From positions 124,001-188,000 of the forward strand of contig NZ_JADKRW010000006.1 in the NCBI RefSeq assembly GCF_015350995.1: 64,000 nucleotides of DNA, written 5' to 3'. A program made the position numbers and the translations under genes. The notes beneath the pieces are model-generated. The model had not been told where the DNA came from. It saw only the letters and a program-made list of their open reading frames with translations, and searched no databases. Positions 1 to 8,123 of the stretch are shown here, one piece after another (positions within the stretch are counted from its first letter, which is position 1; every line of letters begins with the position of its first letter). This stretch comes from Curtobacterium sp. VKM Ac-1393. Its GTDB lineage: Bacteria; Actinomycetota; Actinomycetes; Actinomycetales; Microbacteriaceae.

Positions 1-244
1 ACCACGGCAACCCGTGCAGGACCACGGCGGAGGCGTGCGAGACGATGAGCCCCGGTCGCGAGGCCGCGAGGACGGCGTCGATCCGGGCCCGATGACGGAC
101 CGTTTCGGACGCATCGCGGAACGCCTGCGCGGGCGTCGACACGCCGTGACCGATCCGGAGGAACTCACCCCGCTCGACGCTTCGGCGCACGCGCCGCGCC
201 GTTGCGCTGTCCACCGGTGTCGTCGTGAGCGGGAGTCGTTCCAT
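1..244 (-). CDS. N-terminal part of an AbiEi-antitoxin-like / DUF559-type protein, cut by window edge
   Basis: The minus strand has an open frame from ATG at 244 to the window edge, 81 codons with no stop; the C-terminal part lies outside. The start reads MERLPLTTTPVDS, then RGEFLRIGHGV (residues 25-35) and SHASAVVLHGLPW (69-81). In known AbiEi-like and DUF559 proteins of Microbacteriaceae this pattern is a winged-helix with a 'rxGvyxr' strand followed by 'SHxSAAxLxGLP'. Such proteins often carry a Vsr-like nuclease domain further on, which cannot be checked here. I infer a DNA-binding or nuclease-related role. No clear ribosome binding site was found. Confidence 0.55.
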   Translation of the reverse strand, partial: MERLPLTTTPVDSATARRVRRSVERGEFLRIGHGVSTPAQAFRDASETVRHRARIDAVLAASRPGLIVSHASAVVLHGLPW

Positions 245-360
245 CGGGACATCGTGTCGCCTGTGTGACCTCCCGTGGCGTGAGCGTGCAGCCGCTGTGG
301 AGAACCGACCGGCCGGATGCGGTTGTGCAACAGGAGCGAACGCCGACAACACCGCGGTAC

Positions 361-396
361 GGACACAGCACCACGAAGATGCGCGGTGCTGTGTCC
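361..396. terminator. Inverted repeat downstream of the phosphomannomutase gene
   Basis: GGACACAGCACC (361-372) pairs perfectly with GGTGCTGTGTCC (385-396) around a 12-nt loop. It lies 31 bp past the stop of the minus-strand gene ending at 427 and just before the gene that starts at 244. No T-run follows, so it is a hairpin-only terminator at best. Confidence 0.45.
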
Positions 397-426
397 GGAA
401 CCTGGTTCCGCGGGCGGACGGGCGTG

Positions 427-2103
427 CTATGAGACCAAGGGGCGGACGGCGTCGGCGAGGGCGTCGACGAGGCGCTGGGCCTCGGCGGGGGTCTCCGCCA
501 CGGTGTCGATGTAGACCTTGACCTTCGGCTCGGTGCCGCTCGGTCGGACGATCACCCGCGCGTCACCGGTCAGGTCGTAGCGCAGGATGTCGGACGGCGG
601 GAAGCCCTCGGCGCCGTCGACGTAGTCGGTCACGGTGAGGACGTCCAGCCCGCCGAGCGACGACGGCGGAGCGGACCGGAGCGCGGCCATGATCTGCCCG
701 ATGCGGGACAGGTCGTCCACGCGCGTAGCGACCTGCCCCGAGGCGAACGCTCCGAACTCGGCGGCGAAGGCCTCGAGCTGCCCGGCGATCGACGATCCGG
801 CGGCGGCGAGTTCCGTCGCCAACGACAGCAGCGAGAGCGCCGCCGAGATGCCGTCCTTGTCGCGCACGACCTCGGGATCGACGAGGTAACCGAGCGCTTC
901 TTCGTACCCGAACAGCAGCCCGGGGACCCGCGAGACCCACTTGAAGCCGGTGAGGGTGACGCGGTACTCCAAGCCGTGGCGGGCGGCGACGCGGGCCAGC
1001 GCCGGCGACGAGACGATCGACGCCGCGAGGGTGCCGGTCGCGCCGGTCGCCGACGCGCGGACGGCGGCCTGCCACCCGAGCAGCCAGCCGACCTCGTTGC
1101 CGGACAGGCGGCGGTACGTCGGCGCCCCGGAGTCGGAGACCGCGGGGATCGCCAGCGCGAGCCGGTCGGCGTCGGGGTCGTTCGCGATGACGAGGTCTGC
1201 GCCGACGGCGAGCCCGCGGGCGATCGCCAGGTCCATCGCGCCGGGCTCCTCCGGGTTCGGGAACGACACGGTCGGGAACGCTCCGTCCGGCTCGATCTGC
1301 TCCGGCACCACGGCGGGCGACGCGAACCCGGCCGCGGCGAACACCGCGCGTGCGGTCTCCCACCCGACACCGTGCATCGCCGTGTAGACGACCTTCGGCT
1401 GCTCCTGCGGCGCCAGGACGGGTGCCGGCACGATCGCGGCGGTCGCGGCCACGTAGGCGTCCACCAGCGCGGACGAGGCGACGGTGTAGTCGGCGCCCCG
1501 GGGCAGATCCGTGATCGAACCGGCGGCGACCGCGTCGATGGCGTCCGCGATGAGGCCGTCGACCGGCGGCACGATCTGCGAACCGTCGTCGTCCTGGCCG
1601 AGGTACACCTTGTAGCCGTTGTCCCGCGGCGGGTTGTGGCTGGCGGTGACCATCACCCCGGCACCGACGTCGAGGTGCCGGACGGCGAACGCCACCACCG
1701 GCGTGGGCAGGGCACTCGGCAGCAGGGTGACCTCGAGTCCGAGGCCGCGCATGACCTCGGCCGAGTCACGCGCGAAGACGTCGGAGTTCACGCGGCCGTC
1801 GTAGCCGATGACGACGCTGCGCGACCGGCCGGTGTCGACGAGGAACCGTGCCAGTCCGGCAGCAGCCTGGGTGACGACGACCCGGTTCATGCGGAGCGGT
1901 CCGTACCCGAGCTCGGCGCGGAGTCCGGCGGTCCCGAACTGCAGTCGGCCGCCGAACCGAGCGGCGAGCGCCTGCACCGCCGGACCGGAGCCGTCGGAGG
2001 CGGCGTCGATCGCGGCGGCGAGCTCGCTGCTGGTCAGCTCGTCCGGGTCCTGTGCGAGCCAGGCCCGGGCAGTGCCGAGCACGTGGTCGAGGTCGATCTT
2101 CAC
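427..2103 (-). CDS. pmmB: Phospho-sugar mutase (phosphomannomutase/phosphoglucomutase family)
   Basis: This 558-residue alpha-D-phosphohexomutase has all four family signatures. They are the active-site serine loop TASHNPP (Ser155), the metal loop DPDADR (309-314), the sugar-binding GYEEALGY (399-406) and the phosphate-binding RPSGTEPK near residue 520. Such enzymes interconvert 1- and 6-phosphates of hexoses or, in some members, pentoses. It starts at ATG 2103, 4 bp inside the end of the PNP gene, so the two are translationally coupled. In mycobacteria the same pair (pmmB next to deoD) is seen. With PNP upstream, isomerising (deoxy)ribose-1-phosphate is a plausible inferred role besides mannose metabolism. 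Confidence 0.9.
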   Translation of the reverse strand: MKIDLDHVLGTARAWLAQDPDELTSSELAAAIDAASDGSGPAVQALAARFGGRLQFGTAGLRAELGYGPLRMNRVVVTQAAAGLARFLVDTGRSRSVVIGYDGRVNSDVFARDSAEVMRGLGLEVTLLPSALPTPVVAFAVRHLDVGAGVMVTASHNPPRDNGYKVYLGQDDDGSQIVPPVDGLIADAIDAVAAGSITDLPRGADYTVASSALVDAYVAATAAIVPAPVLAPQEQPKVVYTAMHGVGWETARAVFAAAGFASPAVVPEQIEPDGAFPTVSFPNPEEPGAMDLAIARGLAVGADLVIANDPDADRLALAIPAVSDSGAPTYRRLSGNEVGWLLGWQAAVRASATGATGTLAASIVSSPALARVAARHGLEYRVTLTGFKWVSRVPGLLFGYEEALGYLVDPEVVRDKDGISAALSLLSLATELAAAGSSIAGQLEAFAAEFGAFASGQVATRVDDLSRIGQIMAALRSAPPSSLGGLDVLTVTDYVDGAEGFPPSDILRYDLTGDARVIVRPSGTEPKVKVYIDTVAETPAEAQRLVDALADAVRPLVS

Positions 2104-2942
2104 GACGTCGGCTGCCCGAGCGCCGTCACCACACGCGCGAGCAGGTCGGCGATCACGGGCTCGGCGGACCGACCCGCCTCGAGCACCTCGGTGTGCGACA
2201 GCGGCGTCTTCTGGATGCCGGCGGCGAGGTTCGTGATGAGCGAGAACCCGAGGACCTCCATGCCGGCCTGACGGGCGGCGATGGCCTCGAGCGCGGTGGA
2301 CATGCCGACGATGTGCCCGCCGATGGCCTTGGCCATCTGGACCTCGGCCGGGGTCTCGTAGTGCGGGCCACGGAACTGCGTGTAGACGCCCTCGTCCAGG
2401 GTCGGGTCGACCGACCGCGCCACGTCACGCAGACGGGACGAGTACAGGTCGGTGAGGTCGATGAACGTCGCGCCCTCGAGCGGGCTGTCGGCGGTCAGGT
2501 TGATGTGGTCGCTGATGAGCACCGGGGTGCCGGGCGTCCAGTGCTCCTTGATGCCACCGGCGCCGTTCGTGAGCACCATCACCGTGGCGCCCGTGGCCGC
2601 GGCGGTGCGCACGCTGTGCACGACCCGGCGGACACCGTGGTTCTCGTAGTAGTGGGTCCGCGCACCGATGACGAGCGCGTGCCGGCCGTCGGCGAGGCGG
2701 ATCGACCGGATGGTGCCGGAGTGCCCGGGGACGGCGGATGCGCTGAACCCGGGGACCTGGTCGGCCGGGATCTCGGACACGGTCTCACCGATGATGTCGG
2801 CGGCCTTGCCCCAGCCCGAACCGAGGGTCAGGGCGATGTCGTGCCGCTCGATGCCGGACTTCGCGGCGATGACGGCGGCGGCGTCCCGCGCGACCTCGAA
2901 CGGGTCGGCAGCGGGGTCGTTCAGCGGGTTCTCGGTGCTCAT
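2100..2942 (-). CDS. punA: Purine nucleoside phosphorylase (trimeric type)
   Basis: This 280-residue protein phosphorolyses purine (deoxy)nucleosides to base plus (deoxy)ribose-1-phosphate. Low-molecular-weight trimeric PNP motifs are visible: the phosphate loop LTLGSGWG near residue 40, VPGHSG, HYYENHG, the segment LTNGAGGI, and the purine pocket GPHYETPAE followed by VGMSTALE. Length is normal for the family. It ends 4 bp inside the phosphomannomutase gene. A 65-bp gap separates it from the PTS IIB gene upstream, so it probably belongs to the add-IIA-IIB-PNP-pmm run. Confidence 0.93.
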   Translation of the reverse strand: MSTENPLNDPAADPFEVARDAAAVIAAKSGIERHDIALTLGSGWGKAADIIGETVSEIPADQVPGFSASAVPGHSGTIRSIRLADGRHALVIGARTHYYENHGVRRVVHSVRTAAATGATVMVLTNGAGGIKEHWTPGTPVLISDHINLTADSPLEGATFIDLTDLYSSRLRDVARSVDPTLDEGVYTQFRGPHYETPAEVQMAKAIGGHIVGMSTALEAIAARQAGMEVLGFSLITNLAAGIQKTPLSHTEVLEAGRSAEPVIADLLARVVTALGQPTS

Positions 2943-3007
2943 GCCCCAATGCTAGAGCCAGCGAAACCCCGCCGCCCGCCGCACCCCGCAGCGCCAGGCC
3001 ACCCCGC

Positions 3008-3286
3008 TCAGTGCTCGCCGAGCGCCCGGTCCACCGCCGCGGTGATCTCACCCTGGTCGAAGTGGTTCCGGATGACGATGACCTCGGCGTAGGTGTCGCC
3101 GATCGCCTCGACGAACTCCTGGCTCGTCAGGATCACGTTGGCGTCGTCGGACACGTCCCGCACCGACGCGACGTCCGCGGCGACGACCGACGCCTGCAGT
3201 CCGAGCGCCGACAGTGCCTTCTCGGCGTTCACCTTGAGGATGCCGCTCGACCCGATGCCGGCGCCGCAGATGGTCACGATCTTCAC
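3008..3286 (-). CDS. PTS system IIB component, ascorbate/lactose-like
   Basis: This 92-residue protein opens with MKIVTICGAGIGSS, the phosphocysteine loop of the SgaB/UlaB-type IIB family, with Cys7 as the expected phosphorylation site. IIB relays phosphate from IIA to the incoming sugar. It overlaps the IIA gene by 4 bp. No IIC permease lies nearby, so this IIA/IIB pair is an orphan within the window. It could serve a distant IIC or act as a regulatory phosphorelay. Confidence 0.85.
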   Translation of the reverse strand: MKIVTICGAGIGSSGILKVNAEKALSALGLQASVVAADVASVRDVSDDANVILTSQEFVEAIGDTYAEVIVIRNHFDQGEITAAVDRALGEH

Positions 3287-3729
3287 GCGGACACCCCCAT
3301 GATCGTGCGGACCTCGTCCGCCGTCGTCGCGTCGGCGATCCGCCCCGTGACGGTCTGGTCGTTGAACAGGTTCGCGATCTCGCCGATGGACTCGAGGTGC
3401 GTGCCGACCCCGGCGACGGCGAGCCCGAGCACGACCCGGACGGGGTCGTTGTGCGGGTGGCCGAACGCGACCGGCGACTCGAGGGTCACGACGGCGAGCC
3501 CGTCGTGCAGGACCGCGCCACCCGGTCGGGCGTGGGCGAACGCCAGGCCCGGCGAGATCACGATGTACGGCCCGTGTTCCTCGACCATGCCGATCATGGC
3601 GTCGGTGTACTCGTCGGTGGTGGCTCCGGACGCGACGAGCGCGCCGCCGGCCAGGCGCATGGCGTCACGCCACGTGGGCGCGGCGGCCCCGAGGAGCACG
3701 GCGGCGTCCGGCAGCGGCGGCAGTCCCAT
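3283..3729 (-). CDS. PTS system IIA component, fructose/mannitol superfamily
   Basis: This 148-residue protein has the IIA phospho-histidine motif GLAFAHARPG, making His66 the likely phosphorylation site, inside the PTS_EIIA_2 fold. Phosphate would come from HPr, whose gene sits at 33.8 kb. It starts 3 bp after the adenosine deaminase stop and overlaps the IIB gene by 4 bp, so the three are very probably co-translated. Placement in a nucleoside operon is unusual for a UlaC-like IIA. Confidence 0.85.
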   Translation of the reverse strand: MGLPPLPDAAVLLGAAAPTWRDAMRLAGGALVASGATTDEYTDAMIGMVEEHGPYIVISPGLAFAHARPGGAVLHDGLAVVTLESPVAFGHPHNDPVRVVLGLAVAGVGTHLESIGEIANLFNDQTVTGRIADATTADEVRTIMGVSA

Positions 3730-3732
3730 GCG

Positions 3733-4845
3733 TCAGGCCTCCGAGTACCCGGACGTGATGGTCGCGATGATCTCCTCGCGGTCCTCGAGCGGCAGGAAGG
3801 AGCCGAGCGCCGCGTTGATCTGGAACGCCGCCAGGTCGTCGAGGTCGTAGCCGAACGTGCCGGCGAGCAGCGCGAGCTCCTTCGACAGCGACGTCCCGCT
3901 CATCAGGCGGTTGTCGGTGTTCACCGTGACTCGGAACCCGAGCTGGTAGAGCACGTCGAACGGGTGGTCGGCCAGGTCGTCGCCCCAGGCCGCGATCGCA
4001 CCGGTCTGCAGGTTCGACGACGGCGAGACCTCGAGCGGGATCTCACGGTCGCGCACCCACGACGCGACCTCGCCGAGCGAGGCCAGCGTCGACCCGTCAC
4101 CGGCGTCGGAGAGGGTGACGTCCTCGAAGATCCGGACGCCGTGCCCGAGCCGCAGCGCGCGGCCGTCGACGAGCGCGGACCGGATCGAGGCGAGCCCGTC
4201 GGCCTCGCCCGCGTGCACGGTGACGGGGAACAGCTCGGACGCCAGGTGGTCGAATGCGGCGCGGTGGTTCGACGCGGGGAACCCGGCTTCGGCACCGGCG
4301 ATGTCGAAACCGACGACCCCGGCGTCGCGGTGCCGGACGGCGAGCTCAGCGATCTCGAGCGACCGGTCGGCGTGCCGCATCGCGGTGACGAGCTGACCGA
4401 CGCGGATGCGCCCGCCCGCGGCGTCGACCGCTTCCTCGATGCCGGCCTGCACGGCCTCGACCGTCTCGTCGAGCGTCAGCCCGCCCTGCAGGTGCTGCTC
4501 CGGCGCCCAGCGGACCTCGCCGTAGACGACGCCGTCGGCGACCAGGTCCTCGACGAACTCCTTCGCGACGCGGTGCAGCTGCGGAGCCGTCTGCATGACC
4601 GAGATGGTGACGTCGAACGTCTTCAGGTACTCGACGAGCGAGCCCGAGTTCGACTGGTCGGCGAACCACTGTCCGAGCTCGGACGGGTCGGTGGTCGGGA
4701 GCGTGACGCCCGCGGCACCGGCGAGCTCGACGATCGTCGCGGGACGCAGGCCGCCGTCGAGGTGGTCGTGCAGCGAGACCTTCGGCAGGTCGTTGATGAC
4801 CGCTCCGGCGTCGGGCAGGCGGTAGGTCGTGGCGTCGGCGCTCAT
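3733..4845 (-). CDS. add: Adenosine deaminase
   Basis: This 370-residue zinc amidohydrolase converts (deoxy)adenosine to (deoxy)inosine. Zinc and catalytic residues are visible: His26 and His28 in LHDHLD, His211 and Glu214 in HAGEAD, His235 in LGHGVRI, and Asp311 in VNTDNRLMSG. The motif has Asp-Asn where many ADAs have Asp-Asp, which I recall also from actinobacterial ADAs. Its product inosine is the substrate of the PNP encoded downstream. The gene follows deoA after a hairpin and a 120-bp gap, so it may have its own promoter. Confidence 0.93.
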   Translation of the reverse strand: MSADATTYRLPDAGAVINDLPKVSLHDHLDGGLRPATIVELAGAAGVTLPTTDPSELGQWFADQSNSGSLVEYLKTFDVTISVMQTAPQLHRVAKEFVEDLVADGVVYGEVRWAPEQHLQGGLTLDETVEAVQAGIEEAVDAAGGRIRVGQLVTAMRHADRSLEIAELAVRHRDAGVVGFDIAGAEAGFPASNHRAAFDHLASELFPVTVHAGEADGLASIRSALVDGRALRLGHGVRIFEDVTLSDAGDGSTLASLGEVASWVRDREIPLEVSPSSNLQTGAIAAWGDDLADHPFDVLYQLGFRVTVNTDNRLMSGTSLSKELALLAGTFGYDLDDLAAFQINAALGSFLPLEDREEIIATITSGYSEA

Positions 4846-4909
4846 GCGACCAGGCTATCGGTGGTCACCGACCGCGCGCAGGCACCTGTGCACAACAGAC
4901 GGGCGAACG

Positions 4910-4949
4910 GACTGGAGGCTCTCCACACGTGTGCGGAGAGCCTCCAGTC
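4910..4949. terminator. Hairpin between deoA and add
   Basis: GACTGGAGGCTCTCC (4910-4924) pairs perfectly with its complement at 4935-4949 around a 10-nt loop that is itself near-palindromic. It lies 17 bp beyond the deoA stop on the minus strand. There is no T-run. It shares the GGAGGC/GCCTCC arm motif with hairpins at 34.1, 40.3 and 60.3 kb. Confidence 0.6.
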
Positions 4950-4965
4950 GGTCGGACGGTCGCGT

Positions 4966-6264
4966 TCAGCCCGCGATGCGCTCCCGCACGATCGGCCCAC
5001 GGGCCGCGACGGAGGCGTCGGACGAGCCGATCGCCCACGCGCCCTCGAGCGACTCCAGCGCCCGCGGGATCCGCGATGCGTCGTCGGTGTGCAGCGTCCA
5101 GAGCGGCTGCCCCTCGGCCACGGCGTCGCCGGGCTTGACGTGCAGCTCGATGCCCGCGCCGGCCTGCACCGGGTCCTGCGCGCGGGCACGACCGGCACCG
5201 AGGCGCCAGGCCGAGACCCCGAACGGCAGGGCGTCCTGCTGCGTGAGCACACCCGACGACGGCGCGGTGACGACGTGCCGCTCGCGGGCGACCGGCAACG
5301 CGGCGGAGGGGTCTCCACCCTGCGCCTCGATCATCCGGCGCCAGGTGTCCATCGCGCGGCCGTCGGCCAGCGCGGCCGCTGGATCTGCGTCCGGCAACCC
5401 GGCCAGGGTCAACATCTCCGAAGCCAGCGCCACCGTCAGTTCCACGACGTCAGCGGGCCCGCCGCCCTCCAGCACCTCGACCGACTCCCGCACCTCGAGC
5501 GCGTTACCGATCGTCAGCCCGAGCGGGACCTCCATGTCGGTCAGCAGCGCCGAGGTCTTCACCCCCGCGTCGTTCCCGAGGTCGACCATCGTCTGCGCGA
5601 GCTCCCGCGACGCCTCGTAGGTCGGCATGAACGCCCCCGACCCGAACTTCACGTCGAGCACCAGCGCACCGGTGCCCTCGGCGATCTTCTTCGACATGAT
5701 GCTCGACGCGATGAGCGGGATGCACTCCACGGTGCCGGTGATGTCGCGCAGCGCGTAGAGCTTCTTGTCGGCCGGCGCGAGCCCGGATCCCGCGGCGCAG
5801 ATGACCGCTCCGACGTCGGACAGGATAGCCATCATGCGGTCGTTCGACAGCGCGGCCTGCCACCCGGGGATCGACTCGAGCTTGTCGAGCGTCCCGCCGG
5901 TGTGCCCGAGGCCACGGCCCGACAGCTGTGGCACCGCGACGCCGAACGACGCCACCAGGGGCGCGAGCGGCAGGGTGATCTTGTCGCCGACCCCGCCGGT
6001 GGAGTGCTTGTCGACGGTCGTCTTGCCGAGCGATCCGAACGACATCCGCTCCCCGGACGCGATCATCGCGAGCGTGAGGTCCTTGATCTCGCGCCGCTCC
6101 ATCCCGTTCAGGAAGATCGCCATCGCCATCGCGGCCATCTGCGGATCCTCGACGTAGCCGCGGGTGTACGCATCGACGAGCCAGTCCACCTCGGCGGTGC
6201 TCAGGGCTCCACCGGAGCGCTTCGTGCGGATGAGGTCGACGGTGTCGAACGGCTCGACGGCCAT
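4966..6264 (-). CDS. deoA: Thymidine phosphorylase
   Basis: This 432-residue enzyme converts thymidine or deoxyuridine plus phosphate to base and deoxyribose-1-phosphate. It shows the family's KHSTGGVGDK phosphate-binding loop, GRGLGHTGGTLDKLE, and the C-terminal all-beta domain ending in the PLWTLHTDD region. I place the start at ATG 6264 (MAVEPFDTVDLIRTKR), because the frame upstream of it is only the antisense of cdd. One base separates it from the cdd stop, so cdd-deoA is coupled: deaminated cytidines become uridines that this enzyme can split. Confidence 0.93.
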   Translation of the reverse strand: MAVEPFDTVDLIRTKRSGGALSTAEVDWLVDAYTRGYVEDPQMAAMAMAIFLNGMERREIKDLTLAMIASGERMSFGSLGKTTVDKHSTGGVGDKITLPLAPLVASFGVAVPQLSGRGLGHTGGTLDKLESIPGWQAALSNDRMMAILSDVGAVICAAGSGLAPADKKLYALRDITGTVECIPLIASSIMSKKIAEGTGALVLDVKFGSGAFMPTYEASRELAQTMVDLGNDAGVKTSALLTDMEVPLGLTIGNALEVRESVEVLEGGGPADVVELTVALASEMLTLAGLPDADPAAALADGRAMDTWRRMIEAQGGDPSAALPVARERHVVTAPSSGVLTQQDALPFGVSAWRLGAGRARAQDPVQAGAGIELHVKPGDAVAEGQPLWTLHTDDASRIPRALESLEGAWAIGSSDASVAARGPIVRERIAG

Positions 6265-6265
6265 G

Positions 6266-6811
6266 TCAGTGCTCCTGCTGGTAGGTGGCGAGGGTGCGCG
6301 GTCCGAACGCGTCGGGCAGCACCTCGTCGATGGTGCGGATGCCGGACACCGTCTCGAGGAGCATGCCCTCGGTCGAGTGCTCGAACAGCAGCTGGCGGCA
6401 GCGGCCGCACGGCATGAGGGTCGCGCCGTCGCCGTCGACACAGGTGAAGGCGACGAGCTTGCCGCCGCCCGTCATGTGCAATTGCGACACGAGCGAGCAC
6501 TCCGCGCAGAGCGTCACGCCGTAGCTCGCGTTCTCGACGTTGCAGCCGGAGACGATCCGGCCGTCGTCGGTGAGCGCCGCGGCGCCCACCGGGAACGACG
6601 AGTACGGCGCGTAGGCGCGGCGCATCGCGGCGGTGGCGGCGTCCCGCAGGGCGCCCCAGTCCACGTCGTCGACCGGGAGGCCCGTGGCCCCGTCCGCCCC
6701 GTCGGCGGCGGTGTCGCCGCCGTCTGCGCGCAGGGCCGTGGCCGGGTCCGTCCAGGCGATCGCGTCGGTGGACGCGGCCGTGCCGTCGTCCGCAGCGTGC
6801 GTGTCGGTCAT
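6266..6811 (-). CDS. cdd: Cytidine deaminase with an N-terminal extension
   Basis: This 181-residue zinc deaminase turns (deoxy)cytidine into (deoxy)uridine. Zinc ligands and the proton shuttle are clear: Cys102 and Glu104 in LCAEC, and Cys135 and Cys138 in PCGRC. Typical tetrameric CDAs are about 130 residues. The first ~50 residues here are Asp/Ala/Gly-rich and look unstructured. The long start is supported by GGAGG about 8 nt before ATG 6811. It sits between the ABC permease gene upstream (20-bp gap) and deoA. Confidence 0.92.
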   Translation of the reverse strand: MTDTHAADDGTAASTDAIAWTDPATALRADGGDTAADGADGATGLPVDDVDWGALRDAATAAMRRAYAPYSSFPVGAAALTDDGRIVSGCNVENASYGVTLCAECSLVSQLHMTGGGKLVAFTCVDGDGATLMPCGRCRQLLFEHSTEGMLLETVSGIRTIDEVLPDAFGPRTLATYQQEH

Positions 6812-6830
6812 GTGCTGTGCCTCCAGGCCG

Positions 6831-8123
6831 TCAGCTCTTGATGTACGGCTTGCCGGACGCGGCGGGGCCGCGCGACTGCCCGACCAGGCCGGCCACGGCG
6901 AAGATCGTGACCACGTACGGCAGCATCAGCAGGAACTCGCTCGGCACGGGCGAGTCGATCGCCCCGAGCGTGTTCTGCAGGTTCGACGCGAAGCCGAACA
7001 GGAGCGCCGCGAGCGTGGCCTTGATGGGGTCCCAGCGTCCGAAGATGACCGCGGCGAGGGCGATGTAGCCCGCGCCGGCGGTCATGTCCTTGGTGAACGG
7101 TCCGACCGCGTCGAGCGTGAAGTACGCGCCGCCGAGGCCCGCGATCGCACCGGCGAGGGAGACGTTCCAGAACCGGGTGCTCGTGACGTTGATGCCCACG
7201 GTGTCGGCGGCCTGCGGGTGCTCGCCGACGGCACGGAGCCGCAGGCCCCAGCGCGTCTTGAACAGCCCGAAGGTGACGACCGCGACGGCCACGTAGGCCA
7301 GGTAGACGATGACGCTCTGCTCGAAGAAGACCGGGCCGATGACCGGGATCTGGTGGAGCAGCGGGATCTCGAACTTCGGGAACCGGACCCCGACGTTCAG
7401 CGTGGTCTCGTTCGGCGAGAGCACCTGCGAGTACAGGAAGCCGGTGAGACCGGAGATGAGGGCGTTGATGACGACGCCGACGATCACCTGGTCGACCAGG
7501 TACTTGATGCTGAACGCCGCGAGGATGAACGACACCAGCACACCCGCGATGAGCGCTCCGACGAGCCCGACCCAGGCGGAGCCGGTGATCGACGCGATGA
7601 GCGCCGAGGTGAACGCACCGGCGAGGAACTGGCCCTCGATCGCGATGTTCACGACGCCGACGCGCTCGGAGATGACGCCGCCGAGGGCACCGAACACGAG
7701 CGGGACGCTCAGCCCGAGCGCACCGACGAGCAGGCCGGGCAGCGGGATCGTTGCGCCGGCCGCTGCCCAGGTCAGGAAGCCGACGACGAAGACGATCGCG
7801 AAGACCGACGTGACCCAGAGCGGGACGTGCCGGTACGCGCGGACCTCGACGACGGCGTAGACCGTGGCGATCGCCAGCAGCACGACGACGACGTAGCCGG
7901 TCGGTGCCGCGGACAACGGCACGTTCGGCAGGGCGATGAAGTCGCCGGCGTTCGCGAGCCGGAACGTCGTGGTGCCGGCACGGCTGAGCAGGACGAAGAA
8001 CACGATCGCGAGCAGCGTGAACACGCCGTACCCGATCGGGAGCTTCCAGCTGCGGGTGGTCTCGACCGGGCGGTCGTTCAGAGGCAGGCGCGGCGCGGCC
8101 GCGGTGGGGCTGAGGGTGCTCAT
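6831..8123 (-). CDS. ABC transporter permease, nucleoside uptake (second permease)
   Basis: This 430-residue membrane protein has about ten hydrophobic segments and the BPD_transp_2 core, including the 'GEHPQAADTVGI' loop found in ribose/nucleoside permeases. It pairs with the permease encoded just upstream, together with an Mgl/NupO-like ATPase and a BMP lipoprotein receptor. This is the layout of bacterial nucleoside importers (NupNOPQ/BmpA-NupABC type). I chose ATG 8123 (MSTLSPTAAAP), which overlaps the preceding stop by 4 bp. Earlier in-frame codons are antisense-like. Confidence 0.9.
   Translation of the reverse strand: MSTLSPTAAAPRLPLNDRPVETTRSWKLPIGYGVFTLLAIVFFVLLSRAGTTTFRLANAGDFIALPNVPLSAAPTGYVVVVLLAIATVYAVVEVRAYRHVPLWVTSVFAIVFVVGFLTWAAAGATIPLPGLLVGALGLSVPLVFGALGGVISERVGVVNIAIEGQFLAGAFTSALIASITGSAWVGLVGALIAGVLVSFILAAFSIKYLVDQVIVGVVINALISGLTGFLYSQVLSPNETTLNVGVRFPKFEIPLLHQIPVIGPVFFEQSVIVYLAYVAVAVVTFGLFKTRWGLRLRAVGEHPQAADTVGINVTSTRFWNVSLAGAIAGLGGAYFTLDAVGPFTKDMTAGAGYIALAAVIFGRWDPIKATLAALLFGFASNLQNTLGAIDSPVPSEFLLMLPYVVTIFAVAGLVGQSRGPAASGKPYIKS

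Noticed and set aside
3397-6417. A 1006-codon open frame on the plus strand
   Set aside because: It is antisense to add, deoA and cdd, is Arg/Gly/Asp-rich with no domain, and arises from GC-rich third positions.
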